Below are positions 1 to 8,803 of a stretch of 64,000 nt of DNA, in pieces; the stretch's first letter is position 1, and each line of letters starts with the position of its first letter. A program made the position numbers and the translations under genes. Origin of the DNA: Pseudomonadales bacterium (lineage in GTDB: Bacteria > Pseudomonadota > Gammaproteobacteria > Pseudomonadales > Azotimanducaceae); the NCBI GenBank assembly GCA_028285415.1, contig JANQPF010000012.1, forward strand, positions 1 to 64,000, in the 5' to 3' direction. The notes below the pieces were generated by a model, which saw nothing but the letters and a program-made list of their open reading frames with translations, had not been told where the DNA came from and ran no database searches.

Positions 1-1
1 G

Positions 2-667
2 CTTGGTGTGCAAGGTGGCGGCAAGTCCCTGGCAGCCAAAGCTGTTGCCGGTTTCTGGTCGATCCCCTTGTTGAGACTCGACTTTGGCGCGCTGTACAAC
101 AAATACTTCGGGGAGACCGAACGCAACCTGCGCAACTCTCTGAAGCAGGCGGAGCTCATGGCACCTTGCGTGCTGTGGATGGACGAGATCGAAAAGGGCC
201 TTGCAACCGGCCAGGGTGACAACGCAACTTCGCACCGCGTGCTGGGCACGCTTCTGACCTGGATGGCCGAGAACGATCAGGCCGTATTCATCGTCGCCAC
301 CTCCAACGACATCACCGGTCTGCCCCCGGAGCTCATGCGCAAAGGCCGCCTCGATGAAATCTTCTTCGTTGATTTGCCGGACGCGAAAGTGCGCGAAGAC
401 ATTTTCCGCATTCACCTCGCCAAGCGCGATCTGGACCCGGATCTCTTCGACCTGCCGGCACTGGCCGACACCGCCAACGAGTTTACCGGCGCCGAGATCG
501 AAGAGGCGATCGTGTCCGCACGCTACCTGGCCGCGGCACGTGACGGCGCGATCACACAGGCTGATCTGAAAGCTGCGCTCGACCGCACCTATCCCATCTC
601 GGTGCTGCGCGCTGAGAGCATCCAGGCGCTGCGAAGCTGGGCCAAGGACCGCACCGTCCCGGCCTGA
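2..667 (+). CDS. Ycf46-like AAA+ ATPase, C-terminal part
   Basis: The reading frame enters from the left edge, so the N-terminal half is missing and no start can be given. The visible part opens with a Walker A motif (GVQGGGKS), followed by Walker B ([10 protein letters not shown], about 58 residues on) and the sensor/arginine-finger stretch [15 protein letters not shown], which is typical of the Ycf46 branch of AAA+ ATPases. An alpha-helical AAA lid follows ([13 protein letters not shown]). Cyanobacterial and plastid relatives have been linked to photosynthesis regulation; the substrate here is unknown. It converges on the cNMP-binding gene, leaving one base between the two stops. Confidence 0.8.
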   Translation, partial: LGVQGGGKSLAAKAVAGFWSIPLLRLDFGALYNKYFGETERNLRNSLKQAELMAPCVLWMDEIEKGLATGQGDNATSHRVLGTLLTWMAENDQAVFIVATSNDITGLPPELMRKGRLDEIFFVDLPDAKVREDIFRIHLAKRDLDPDLFDLPALADTANEFTGAEIEEAIVSARYLAAARDGAITQADLKAALDRTYPISVLRAESIQALRSWAKDRTVPA

Positions 668-668
668 A

Positions 669-1598
669 TCAGGCCAATGCCTGCGCCCGGTGACCGCGCT
701 GCACGAGCAGAAAGGTCACGAGCGCCCGCTCAGCCCGGGAGCCACCCGTGACGTAAATCTGCTGCCTGGCCGGCAGCTCCGCGAGCGTCGCCCGCAGATC
801 GATGTGCGCGGCATCCGTTATGGAATAGCAAACGCCGGGACCACGCTGCTCGACAAACTCCACCAGCGTGTCCGCGAGGACCGCAAGAAAGAGCTGACGG
901 TGAATCTTCTGCACCTTGAGCGGCGACAGCGCGGTGACGGTTGCGTTGCGCGGCGCATCCACAAGCAGGGCGTCCTCGCCGAAAAAATCCCCGGGATTCA
1001 GATGGCACAGCGTCTTGCCACAGTGATGCACCACCGCATGACCCGCTTCGACGACGTAACAGCAGTCGCCACGCGTGCCGGCAGCAATCACATGGTCACC
1101 GCGGGCAAATCGCTCGGCAACAAACCCCCGCAGCAACGCCTGCCATTCTGCGTTCGAGAGCTGTCGCATCATGTGTGAGCTCAAAAAACGCTTGAGCCAG
1201 GGAGCGGCGTCCAGATCGTAGCGCGCGCCACCGCTGCCGCCATCGCTGACAAACTCATAAAGCTGTCTGCGCACACGTGCAATCTGGCAGGCCGTGTGCG
1301 CCCGCACCGCGGACGCACCGGGATAAAAGTGCCGCAGCACGCCAAAGCGGGAAGCCCGTACGCGTCGGCGAGCCGGGCCGACGGACAGTGTCCCACGCAG
1401 GAGAAAGAGGTAGTCATCGAGTGCAATCCCCGGCGTGACGAGTTGGCGCCCTGCCGGCACGCAGACGACCACGGTCTGTTGCGCCAGCGCCTTGAGCTCT
1501 GCGGCGGGCAGCGCTGTGAACTCCGGAACACGCTGTAGATAAGTCAGCAGCATAGGCCAGAGCTTACGCACGCCGTCGGGCAAAACCTGAGAGAACAA
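669..1598 (-). CDS. Tandem cNMP-binding protein with a degenerate rhodanese tail
   Basis: 309 aa if the TTG at 1598 is used; an ATG at 1553 is also possible and neither has a clear ribosome site. Residues 20-120 form a first, weak cyclic-nucleotide-binding (CNB) fold. Residues 135-245 form a canonical one with GDFFGEDALL and the phosphate-binding PRNATVTA. There is no HTH, so it is not a CRP-type regulator. The last 55 residues resemble the rhodanese domain found at this position in related CNB-CNB-rhodanese proteins, but are much shortened, and the catalytic Cys is replaced in YVTGGSRAER. It sits 51 bases after purD on the same strand and may be read from the same transcript. Confidence 0.75.
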   Translation of the reverse strand: MFSQVLPDGVRKLWPMLLTYLQRVPEFTALPAAELKALAQQTVVVCVPAGRQLVTPGIALDDYLFLLRGTLSVGPARRRVRASRFGVLRHFYPGASAVRAHTACQIARVRRQLYEFVSDGGSGGARYDLDAAPWLKRFLSSHMMRQLSNAEWQALLRGFVAERFARGDHVIAAGTRGDCCYVVEAGHAVVHHCGKTLCHLNPGDFFGEDALLVDAPRNATVTALSPLKVQKIHRQLFLAVLADTLVEFVEQRGPGVCYSITDAAHIDLRATLAELPARQQIYVTGGSRAERALVTFLLVQRGHRAQALA

Positions 1599-1649
1599 TC
1601 GGTGTTTCAGCGTGCGCCGTCGTCGCCCGCCGCTGTCCGTCTGGAGCGA

Positions 1650-2927
1650 CTAATCCCGCGCCAATGCGCGATGCCCGATGTCCTTGCGGAAGTAGCGGTT
1701 ACGCCAGCCGATCAGATCAATACGTTCGTACGCACGCGCCTGGGCGCTTGCCACCGAGCTGCCGAGACCCACCACGCAGAGTACGCGGCCGCCGTTCGTG
1801 ACAACTTCGTCGTTCTCGAGCGCCGTGCCGGCATGAAAGACCTTGGTGTCCACGAGACTCTTCTCGAGGCCGCTGATGACGTCGCCCTTTTCGTAGGCAT
1901 CGGGATAACCGCCGGCCGCCATGACGACACCAAGGGCAACGCGCGGATCGAACTGCAGGGTGATCGTATCGAGCGATCCCGTCAGCGCCGTCTGGCATGC
2001 CGCCAGCAGATCCGACTGCAGGCGCATCATCACCGGCTGAGCTTCGGGATCACCAAAGCGGCAGTTGAATTCGATCACCTTCGGTTGTCCTTCCGGCGTG
2101 ATCATGAGCCCCGCGTAGAGGAATCCGACATAGGGGGCGCCGTCTGCCGCCATGCCTGCCAGTGTGGGTTCAATGATCTGCGCCATGACTCTGGCGTGCA
2201 TGGCGTCATCAATCACCGGCGCGGGAGAATACGCGCCCATCCCGCCGGTGTTGGGACCGCGGTCACCATCGTCACGGGCCTTGTGATCCTGGGACGAAGC
2301 GAAAGGGATTGCGGTGCGGCCGTCGCAGAGACAGATGAAGCTTGCTTCCTCTCCTTCGAGGAACTCTTCGATGACCAACTTTGCGCCGGCATCGCCGAAC
2401 GCACTGCCGCCGAGCATACGTTCGACGGCACTGATGGCTTCTTCTTCGGAGCGGGCCACCACAACGCCTTTGCCTGCCGCCAGGCCATCAGCCTTCACGA
2501 CAATCGGCGCACCCTGCGCCTTGATGTAGGCCACGGCCGCATCCACGTCGGTAAACGACTCGTACGCCGCCGTCGGGATGTCGTAACGCACCAGAAATTC
2601 TTTGGTGAAGTCCTTCGAACCTTCGAGCTGCGCGGCGGCCTGACTGGGCCCGAAACACGGCAGCCCGTTCGCCTGAAAAAGATCTGTCACGCCCGCTACC
2701 AGCGGTGCTTCAGGGCCCACCATCGTGAAGCCGACGCCTTCGTTCTGAGCAAGCGCCAGGAGTCCCGTGAGATCATCCGCAGCCACCGCGACGTTGCGTA
2801 CACCCGGCTCGCGGGCGGTGCCGGCATTACCGGGGGCGACGATCACCTCTTCCACCCCGGCGCTGGCCCTGAGTTTCCAGGCAAGCGCATGCTCACGACC
2901 GCCGCTTCCGATGACCAATACCTTCAC
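1650..2927 (-). CDS. purD: Phosphoribosylamine-glycine ligase
   Basis: 425 aa, full length for PurD (GARS), which joins glycine to phosphoribosylamine using ATP in step two of de novo purine synthesis in the cytoplasm. The N-terminus has the family signature VLVIGSGGREHALAWKL. The ATP-grasp core includes VVKADGLAAGKGVVVA, and the signature RFGDPEAQ lies near residue 290. The GTG start is chosen because a strong GGAGG lies just upstream. The gene follows purH by 23 bases on the same strand, the usual purHD arrangement, so the two are very probably co-transcribed. Confidence 0.97.
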   Translation of the reverse strand: MKVLVIGSGGREHALAWKLRASAGVEEVIVAPGNAGTAREPGVRNVAVAADDLTGLLALAQNEGVGFTMVGPEAPLVAGVTDLFQANGLPCFGPSQAAAQLEGSKDFTKEFLVRYDIPTAAYESFTDVDAAVAYIKAQGAPIVVKADGLAAGKGVVVARSEEEAISAVERMLGGSAFGDAGAKLVIEEFLEGEEASFICLCDGRTAIPFASSQDHKARDDGDRGPNTGGMGAYSPAPVIDDAMHARVMAQIIEPTLAGMAADGAPYVGFLYAGLMITPEGQPKVIEFNCRFGDPEAQPVMMRLQSDLLAACQTALTGSLDTITLQFDPRVALGVVMAAGGYPDAYEKGDVISGLEKSLVDTKVFHAGTALENDEVVTNGGRVLCVVGLGSSVASAQARAYERIDLIGWRNRYFRKDIGHRALARD

Positions 2928-2950
2928 GCTGCCCTCCTCGACCTCAATGT

Positions 2951-4495
2951 TCAGTGGCGGAAATGACGCACGCCGGTGAAGACCATGCTGATGCCATGCT
3001 CGTCGGCCGCGGCGATCACCTCGTCGTCCCGCATCGAGCCGCCCGGCTGTATGACCGCGGCTATACCCTCTTCCACCGCGGCATCAATGCTGTCTCGGAA
3101 CGGAAAGAAGGCATCAGATGCCATGACCGATCCGGGCACGGTGAGACCTTCTTCAGCCGCCTTCAGTCCCGCAATTTTTGCGCTCATCACACGGCTCATC
3201 TGACCCGCGCCCACGCCGATGGTCTGGCCGTCCCGGGCATAAACGATGGCGTTCGACTTCACGAACCAGGCAACTTTCCAGGCGAAGAGAAGATCGCTCA
3301 TCTGCGCCTCCGAGGGCTCCTGTTTTGTGACCACTCTGAGCGCACTGTCGTCCAGACACTGTTCATCGGCGCTCTGCAGCAGGAGGCCACCGCCTACGCG
3401 TTTATAATCGAGCCCGCGGCTGTCTGTCGCGAATGCGCCGCATGACAGCAGCCGGACGTTCTTTTTGTGTTGCGCTACCGTCACCGCCGCGTCGCTGACC
3501 TCCGGCGCAATGACCACCTCCACGAACTGACGCTCCAGAACACGCGCCAGGGTCTCGCCATCGAGGGGGCGATTGAACGCAATGATGCCGCCAAACGCTG
3601 AGGTCGTGTCCGCTGCAAACGCTTTGTCGTAGGCGGCCTCGATGGTGTCGGCTTGGCCAACGCCACACGGGTTGGCGTGTTTGACGATGACGCAGGCGGG
3701 TGCTTCGAATACCTTGACGCACTCGAGCGCGGCGTCTGTGTCGGCAATATTGTTGTAGGAAAGTGCTTTGCCCTGCAGCTGTTTGTAGTTGGCGATGGTG
3801 CCGCCCAACGGAGCCGCGACCGCACGATAAAATGCCGCCTGCTGATGCGGGTTTTCCCCGTACCGCATGTCATCGACCTTGTCGAAAGTCAGGCTTATCG
3901 AATCCGGCAGAAGCTCGTCGGCGCCGAGATAACCGGCAACCGTCGCATCGTATTGCGCCGTGTGGCGGAACGCTTTTACCGCGAAAGCGCGCCGCGTGTC
4001 GTGATCGATACCGGTGTCCAGCGACGCGGCTATCGCGTCATAGTCGGCGGGATCAACGACCACCAGCACGTCCGCGTGGTTCTTCGCCGCCGCGCGCACC
4101 ATGGTGGGTCCGCCGATGTCGATGTTCTCTATCGCCAGCGCCTCGGTGCAGTCTTCCCGCGCGATGGTTGCGGCAAACGGATACAGATTTACAACGACCA
4201 TGTCGATGGGTTCGATGCCGTGCTCCGCCATGGCGCCGCCGTCGACATCACGCCGTCCCAGAATGCCGCCGTGTATCTTCGGGTGCAGCGTTTTCACCCG
4301 ACCGTCCATCATCTCCGGGAATCCGGTGTGCTCTGCCACCTCCGTTACGGCCACGCCCGCGTCCTGCAACGCTCGATAGGTTCCGCCGGTCGAGAGAATC
4401 TCGACACCAGCGGCCGCCAGCGCCCTCCCGAATTCGGCAATGCCGGTTTTATCGGACACGCTCACGAGCGCGCGCCGCACTTTGACTGTCGTCAC
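2951..4495 (-). CDS. purH: Bifunctional AICAR transformylase / IMP cyclohydrolase
   Basis: 514 aa, normal length. The N-terminal MGS-like IMP cyclohydrolase domain has [31 protein letters not shown] and NLYPF. The C-terminal AICARFT domain has RYGENPHQ, the catalytic KHANPCGVG and [12 protein letters not shown]. It performs the last two steps of IMP synthesis. The GTG start has AGGGGGA upstream. The gene begins only 18 bases after the dusB stop; in many gammaproteobacteria fis occupies that junction, and here nothing does. purD follows directly. Confidence 0.97.
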   Translation of the reverse strand: MTTVKVRRALVSVSDKTGIAEFGRALAAAGVEILSTGGTYRALQDAGVAVTEVAEHTGFPEMMDGRVKTLHPKIHGGILGRRDVDGGAMAEHGIEPIDMVVVNLYPFAATIAREDCTEALAIENIDIGGPTMVRAAAKNHADVLVVVDPADYDAIAASLDTGIDHDTRRAFAVKAFRHTAQYDATVAGYLGADELLPDSISLTFDKVDDMRYGENPHQQAAFYRAVAAPLGGTIANYKQLQGKALSYNNIADTDAALECVKVFEAPACVIVKHANPCGVGQADTIEAAYDKAFAADTTSAFGGIIAFNRPLDGETLARVLERQFVEVVIAPEVSDAAVTVAQHKKNVRLLSCGAFATDSRGLDYKRVGGGLLLQSADEQCLDDSALRVVTKQEPSEAQMSDLLFAWKVAWFVKSNAIVYARDGQTIGVGAGQMSRVMSAKIAGLKAAEEGLTVPGSVMASDAFFPFRDSIDAAVEEGIAAVIQPGGSMRDDEVIAAADEHGISMVFTGVRHFRH

Positions 4496-4513
4496 CGATT
4501 CCCCCTGTTGTTG

Positions 4514-5515
4514 TTACGCCGCCGCGCGCTCACCGCACAGACGTTCGGCGAGCCGCGCGAGTAGCGCCCGCTGCCCGGCCGCGCTGGTCTCTTTGAGAAA
4601 ACGAGGGCCGTGCGCAGCACAGTTCAGCTCCTCGAAATACGCCAGGACGTGTTTGCGGGCAATGCGCACCCCCGCATCCTGACCATAAAACTCATGCATC
4701 ATGCCAACATGCTCGACAACCGTACGCCACTTCTCAGCCTGGCTGACGCAACCGGCATCCGTGAGCTCGGCAAAGAGCCAGGGCCGGCCAAACGCACCGC
4801 GCCCGATCATCACTCCGCTGGCTCCGGTGACCGCCATGGCCTCGCGAGCCTGCCCGGCCGTTCTGATATCGCCGTTGACGAGCACTGGCACCTTGACGCT
4901 GGCGCAGAGCTCGGCGACGGCCCCGTAGCTTGCACTGCCATTGAATTTGCACGCCCGGCTGCGGCCGTGCATGACAAGCGCCTGTGCGCCCGCCATCACC
5001 GCGGTCTGACCTGCCACTACGCCGAGCCGGTCACCGGGCACGAGTCCGGTCCTGAACTTCGCCGTCACTGGCGCCTCTACCGCAGCGGCCACGGTTTCCA
5101 CGATACGTCCGATGAGGGCCGTATCGCCCAGCAGCGCCGAGCCGGCCGCTTTGCGGCAAACCTTCTTTGCGGGACAGCCAAAATTGATGTCGATGATCTG
5201 CACGCCGTCATCCACGTGGCGGCGCGCCGCGTCTGCCATGGCTTGCGGATCCGTGCCGGCAATCTGCACGGCAACCGGCGAGGCGCCGGGTACCGGTACG
5301 CGCCGTAACCGGCTCTTGCCGGTCTCCCAGAGCTCAGGCTTGGCAGAGACCATTTCCGATACCAGATAGCCCGCGCCGAAGCGCCAGGCCAGAGTACGGA
5401 ACGGCACATCGGACAATCCGGCCATTGGCGCCAGAGCGAAGTGGTTTCGGAGTGAAAACGGACCTATCTGCACGGGTTTGGATGGCAGTGCGTTAGCAGA
5501 AAAGCCGCACATCAT
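4514..5515 (-). CDS. dusB: tRNA-dihydrouridine synthase B
   Basis: 333 aa. An FMN-dependent TIM barrel that reduces uridines in the tRNA D-loop. Visible motifs are LAPMAGLSDVPFR, the catalytic NFGCPAKKV (Cys in GCP), AGSALL, AKFRTG, HGRSRACKFNG, VNGDI and IGRGAFGRPWLF. The residue after KKV is Cys, where most DusB proteins have Asn. The two adjacent ATGs at the start lack a good ribosome site; GTG at 5473 would remove 14 poorly conserved residues. It lies upstream of purH with an 18-base gap, so probably heads a dusB-purH-purD unit. The usual downstream partner fis is missing. Confidence 0.95.
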   Translation of the reverse strand: MMCGFSANALPSKPVQIGPFSLRNHFALAPMAGLSDVPFRTLAWRFGAGYLVSEMVSAKPELWETGKSRLRRVPVPGASPVAVQIAGTDPQAMADAARRHVDDGVQIIDINFGCPAKKVCRKAAGSALLGDTALIGRIVETVAAAVEAPVTAKFRTGLVPGDRLGVVAGQTAVMAGAQALVMHGRSRACKFNGSASYGAVAELCASVKVPVLVNGDIRTAGQAREAMAVTGASGVMIGRGAFGRPWLFAELTDAGCVSQAEKWRTVVEHVGMMHEFYGQDAGVRIARKHVLAYFEELNCAAHGPRFLKETSAAGQRALLARLAERLCGERAAA

Positions 5516-5588
5516 ACCCGCTGGCTCGCTAAAGCCAAGCGGGCACGACTGCGGAACGGGCCGGCCGTGGAATCCGGCCCGAGACGAG

Positions 5589-5960
5589 CTACATGGTCAT
5601 CTCGAAGAAGCACAGCTTGTTGCCGTCCAGGTCGCGTACGTACGCGCCGTAGAAGACACCCGGTACGCGCTCTCCCGGTTCACCTTCATCGCTGGCGCCA
5701 AGCTCGAGCGCCTTGGCATAGAGCGCGTCCACGCCTGCGCGGTCACCACCGGGAATTGCGACCATCGTGCCGTTACCCGGATGCTGGGTCTGCTCGTCGT
5801 AGGGAATACAGATGGCAAGCATGCCCCCTTCGCCCGTACCGTAAAATTTGATGCGGTCCTGACCGAACAGCTGCTTTCCGCCAATGCCCGCCAGAAGCTC
5901 GTTGTAAAATCCCTCCGCCCGGGCCATATCGTTTACGCCAATGGTGGTGTAACCAAGCAT
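5589..5960 (-). CDS. Glyoxalase/VOC-fold protein
   Basis: 123 aa, a single vicinal-oxygen-chelate module. The sequence runs YTTIGVNDMARAEGFYNELL at the N-terminus, and the C-terminal strand YVRDLDGNKLCFFE supplies the usual metal-ligand Glu. Single-module VOC proteins of this type are often annotated as glyoxalase or bleomycin-resistance relatives; the substrate cannot be told. GAGAGG precedes the ATG. It lies between the DUF3426 gene and dusB on the same strand, a place where these neighbours are normally adjacent, so it looks like an insertion into the conserved block. Confidence 0.8.
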   Translation of the reverse strand: MLGYTTIGVNDMARAEGFYNELLAGIGGKQLFGQDRIKFYGTGEGGMLAICIPYDEQTQHPGNGTMVAIPGGDRAGVDALYAKALELGASDEGEPGERVPGVFYGAYVRDLDGNKLCFFEMTM

Positions 5961-6042
5961 CGTTGCCTCTCAAGAAGTCGAAAAATGGAGGCGTAGTAAA
6001 CCCCGCGCAATCGACGGCAGCAAGCACTATGTGGTGATCGAT

Positions 6043-7470
6043 TCAGCGGAATTTGACCTCAAAATTCATCGCCTCTGCGCCGGGGTCCTGAATCTCCAGT
6101 GATACGTGCACGGGGGTGCGCGGCGGCATGAGCTCAGCCTCGGCCACCTCCCCCTGCAGGTACTCATCGGGCTTGAAACGGCGGCCGGCAATGAGCTGCC
6201 CCCTGAGGCTGGTTGCGGTCAGCTCAATGAGGGGATAAGGCTGGGCAAAGTCGGCATTGTTCACCATGAGCACGTCGACAATCCGGGCATCCGCGCGCTC
6301 GGGATGCGCGCGGATGAAGGAGCGTTTGGAGGAAATGAGACTGACATCGCGCATGGGCGGCAGCTCGCAGCCTGTCACCGCGCAGAGGGAGGCGTAAATC
6401 GGGCGCAGTTCGGGATCTTTCACCCAGGTGTCGTACTGAAACCACAGCACCTGCAGCGGCAGTCCAATCAAAAGCAGGAGGCTCACAGCCAGGGTCATCC
6501 ATGAACGGCGCCGATCCGGCTCGGTCATCTCGAGATCAGCCGCGCAGTCGACGGCAGGCAGTTCAGGGTCCGCCTGAGCGGTCAGCTCAATCTCTTCAAT
6601 CTGCTCGGCCTGCTCAGCGGCCTGCCTCGCATCTTCGGTCGCAGCCGCCACCTCAGGGTTGACGTCTTGCTCGTCTTCCGACCATACGTCGTCCGTGACG
6701 CTCTCGAGCCAGGCGCTCGGATCGTTTGCCATCGCATCGTCAATGTCGGCCGCGGTATCAGCGTCTACCCGGGTGTCTTCGTCGGAATCAGCCAATCCGT
6801 CCTGTGTGTCATCAGCATTCGACGACTCATCACCCCCGACTGCCTTTTCCGCAAACGCATCTTCGAGCTCATCGGCAACCGCGTCGACGAGGTCTTCATC
6901 CAGAGATTCTGCGGCGCGTTTGTCGGTGTCGTCATCCCCGGGGGTTGCTTCGAGCTCGGTGACAGCTTCTTCGGTTCCAGCTTCGCCAGCTTCATCCCCC
7001 GCCGGTACCGCCTCGCTGACGTTGACGCCAAGCGGTTCTGGAATGACCGCAGCATCGGCTTCCAGCGAGTCGCCGTCAGTTCGGGTGCGCCCGGCGTCAC
7101 CTTTCAACTCCGCGAGGAACTGCGCTTCGAGCTGAGCCAGCTCGTCGGGTACTTCTGCCTCGTCAGCGCCAATGTCCGCTTCACCGACGACCGCCAGATC
7201 GTCCGCATCGATGTCCGGCATCGACGTAGCTTTGCCATGCTCGCCGACTTCTTCGAGCTCTTCGAGGACAGCATCGACATCTTCGCTGTCCGCTTCGGGA
7301 GCTATCGCCTCTCCATCCAGAATCAGATGGGCTGTACCTTCGAACACGGTCAGACACGCGCCACAGCGCACCCGCCCGGCGGCGACCTGCAGCTGTGCCT
7401 CGGTGACGCGAAAGCGCGTCTCGCAATTAGGACACTGGGTGATTAGTGGTTCGAGATTGTCGTCCGACAT
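6043..7470 (-). CDS. Zinc-ribbon/DUF3426 membrane protein
   Basis: 475 aa. The N-terminus is an MJ0042-type zinc ribbon with two CxxC knuckles (CPNC at about 13, CGAC at about 36). A very acidic, low-complexity stretch rich in Asp, Glu and Ala follows (about residues 50-320). Then comes one transmembrane helix (LAVSLLLLIGLPLQVLWF) and the periplasmic DUF3426 beta-domain to the C-terminus. Function is unknown. The gene follows prmA by 24 bases, as in Pseudomonas-type genomes. The acidic linker makes it longer than many relatives, which is the unusual point. Confidence 0.88.
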   Translation of the reverse strand: MSDDNLEPLITQCPNCETRFRVTEAQLQVAAGRVRCGACLTVFEGTAHLILDGEAIAPEADSEDVDAVLEELEEVGEHGKATSMPDIDADDLAVVGEADIGADEAEVPDELAQLEAQFLAELKGDAGRTRTDGDSLEADAAVIPEPLGVNVSEAVPAGDEAGEAGTEEAVTELEATPGDDDTDKRAAESLDEDLVDAVADELEDAFAEKAVGGDESSNADDTQDGLADSDEDTRVDADTAADIDDAMANDPSAWLESVTDDVWSEDEQDVNPEVAAATEDARQAAEQAEQIEEIELTAQADPELPAVDCAADLEMTEPDRRRSWMTLAVSLLLLIGLPLQVLWFQYDTWVKDPELRPIYASLCAVTGCELPPMRDVSLISSKRSFIRAHPERADARIVDVLMVNNADFAQPYPLIELTATSLRGQLIAGRRFKPDEYLQGEVAEAELMPPRTPVHVSLEIQDPGAEAMNFEVKFR

Positions 7471-7494
7471 CCAGCCGTGCCGTTCATTGTTTTG

Positions 7495-8379
7495 TTACTT
7501 CTGTGTAACACCCGCAAGCAACGCCCAACCGGCTTCCAGCTGAGGCGTCGCAAATTCGGTTTGCGCGTACGCATCCATCACGGCGTCCGCCTGCTCGGCG
7601 AGGACCCCGGACAGCACAATTGCGCCACCCGATGCCGCCGCACGCTCAAACGTCGCAGCGAGTTGCTGCAAGGGTCCAGCCAGGATGTTCGCGACAATGA
7701 CGTCGTAAGCGTCTCTGGCGTTCCGTGCGTGCCAGCCGTCAGCATCCGCCGCGCGCAGTTGTTCCGTCGTTATTCCATTGTAGGCTGCGTTGTCGACGGT
7801 CGCCACGACTGCCTGAGCATCGTGGTCGACCGCATCCACGGTGGCACCGAGAAGCGCTGCCGCGATGCCCAGAACGCCCGAGCCGCAGCCAAAGTCGAGC
7901 ACGCGCGAACCCGTCGCTACGTTGGCAGCCAGCCATTCGAGGCACATGCTCGTGGTCGGGTGGCTGCCCGAACCAAACGCCAGGCCCGGCTCGAGGTACA
8001 ACACAGCCTCTTCAGCGCCCGCCGGGGCTTCCGCGGACTTTGGCAGAAGGTGCAGCCGGTCGGCAAAAACGCGGTCGACCGCATGGTTACCCGCCACGGA
8101 TTGCCAGTCGGCATCACCGATGAAATCCACATCTGCTATGGCGCCAGCACCTGCCTCGGTCAAGCGGCGCCGCAAGCCTGCTAGGTCGACATCCACCCCC
8201 AGGAGCGCGCGAACGCGCACGCTCCGCCACAACGGCGTCTCACCTGGCGCGGGCTCGAGCACCGGCTCATCAGCCGCGGAAAGGAGCGCAATGGACACCG
8301 CGCCCGCAGCTTCGAGCGCACCTTCGATGCCCGCAAGCGTATCGGGCGTGGCTTCCAGTTCGAGCTGCAACCAGTTCAC
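7495..8379 (-). CDS. prmA: Ribosomal protein L11 methyltransferase
   Basis: 294 aa. PrmA trimethylates ribosomal protein L11 using S-adenosylmethionine. The N-terminus starts VNWLQLELEA, the usual PrmA opening. The SAM-binding motif VLDFGCGSGVLGIAA is near residue 165, and the catalytic-loop motif VIVANILAGPL near 225. The GTG at 8379 is preferred because its GTGA overlaps the accB stop; a longer frame upstream only reads through accB out of phase. In the standard order accC would lie between accB and prmA, but here the two genes touch. Confidence 0.95.
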   Translation of the reverse strand: MNWLQLELEATPDTLAGIEGALEAAGAVSIALLSAADEPVLEPAPGETPLWRSVRVRALLGVDVDLAGLRRRLTEAGAGAIADVDFIGDADWQSVAGNHAVDRVFADRLHLLPKSAEAPAGAEEAVLYLEPGLAFGSGSHPTTSMCLEWLAANVATGSRVLDFGCGSGVLGIAAALLGATVDAVDHDAQAVVATVDNAAYNGITTEQLRAADADGWHARNARDAYDVIVANILAGPLQQLAATFERAAASGGAIVLSGVLAEQADAVMDAYAQTEFATPQLEAGWALLAGVTQK

Positions 8380-8789
8380 GACAGAACGAAGAGCACGTCT
8401 CCGGTGTTGATGGCAGCGCCGTTGTCGACGCACACGGCGGTCACGACGCCGCTGTCGGCGCTGCGGATCTCGTGCATCATCTTCATACTTTCGATGATGC
8501 AGAGCACGTCACCGGCATTGACGCTCTGACCTGTCTCGACGAAGGGCGCCGCATCCGGATGCGGCGCGCGGTAAAACGTGCCGGCCATCGGCGCGTTGAC
8601 CGGCGTGCCGCCGGCAGCTGGGGCTGGCGCTACCGCAGGCGCCGCCGGTGCTGTCGCCACCACCGGCGCGCTGACCGTACCCCTGCGCATCACTATGCGT
8701 ATGGACTCTTCGCCGTTCGCAACCTCGAGCTCTTCGATGGCGGATTCCTCCACCAGCTCAATCAGTTTTTTGACCTTACGCAGATCCAT
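8376..8789 (-). CDS. accB: Biotin carboxyl carrier protein of acetyl-CoA carboxylase
   Basis: 137 aa, slightly short for AccB. The N-terminal segment DLRKVKKLIELVEES, the Ala/Pro-rich linker (about 40-62) and the C-terminal biotinyl domain are all present. The biotin-accepting Lys is residue 103 in IIESMKMMHE, and the protruding-thumb region PHPDAAPFV marks the acetyl-CoA carboxylase type. It carries CO2 between biotin carboxylase and carboxyltransferase in fatty-acid synthesis. Its partner gene accC is not next to it. It lies 14 bases after an alpha/beta hydrolase gene and overlaps prmA by GTGA. Confidence 0.95.
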   Translation of the reverse strand: MDLRKVKKLIELVEESAIEELEVANGEESIRIVMRRGTVSAPVVATAPAAPAVAPAPAAGGTPVNAPMAGTFYRAPHPDAAPFVETGQSVNAGDVLCIIESMKMMHEIRSADSGVVTAVCVDNGAAINTGDVLFVLS

Positions 8790-8803
8790 TCTCTACTCCC
8801 CCC

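Noticed and set aside
1602-2966. Long plus-strand open frame of 454 codons over purD
   Set aside because: It is the antisense shadow of purD; the minus strand carries the full PurD motif set.
3653-4564. Plus-strand open frame of 303 codons over purH
   Set aside because: Antisense of an intact purH; high GC content keeps shadow frames open.
5558-5580. GC-rich inverted repeat GGGCCGG/CCGGCCC after the VOC gene as a terminator
   Set aside because: No T tract follows on the minus strand, so it lacks the mark of an intrinsic terminator.
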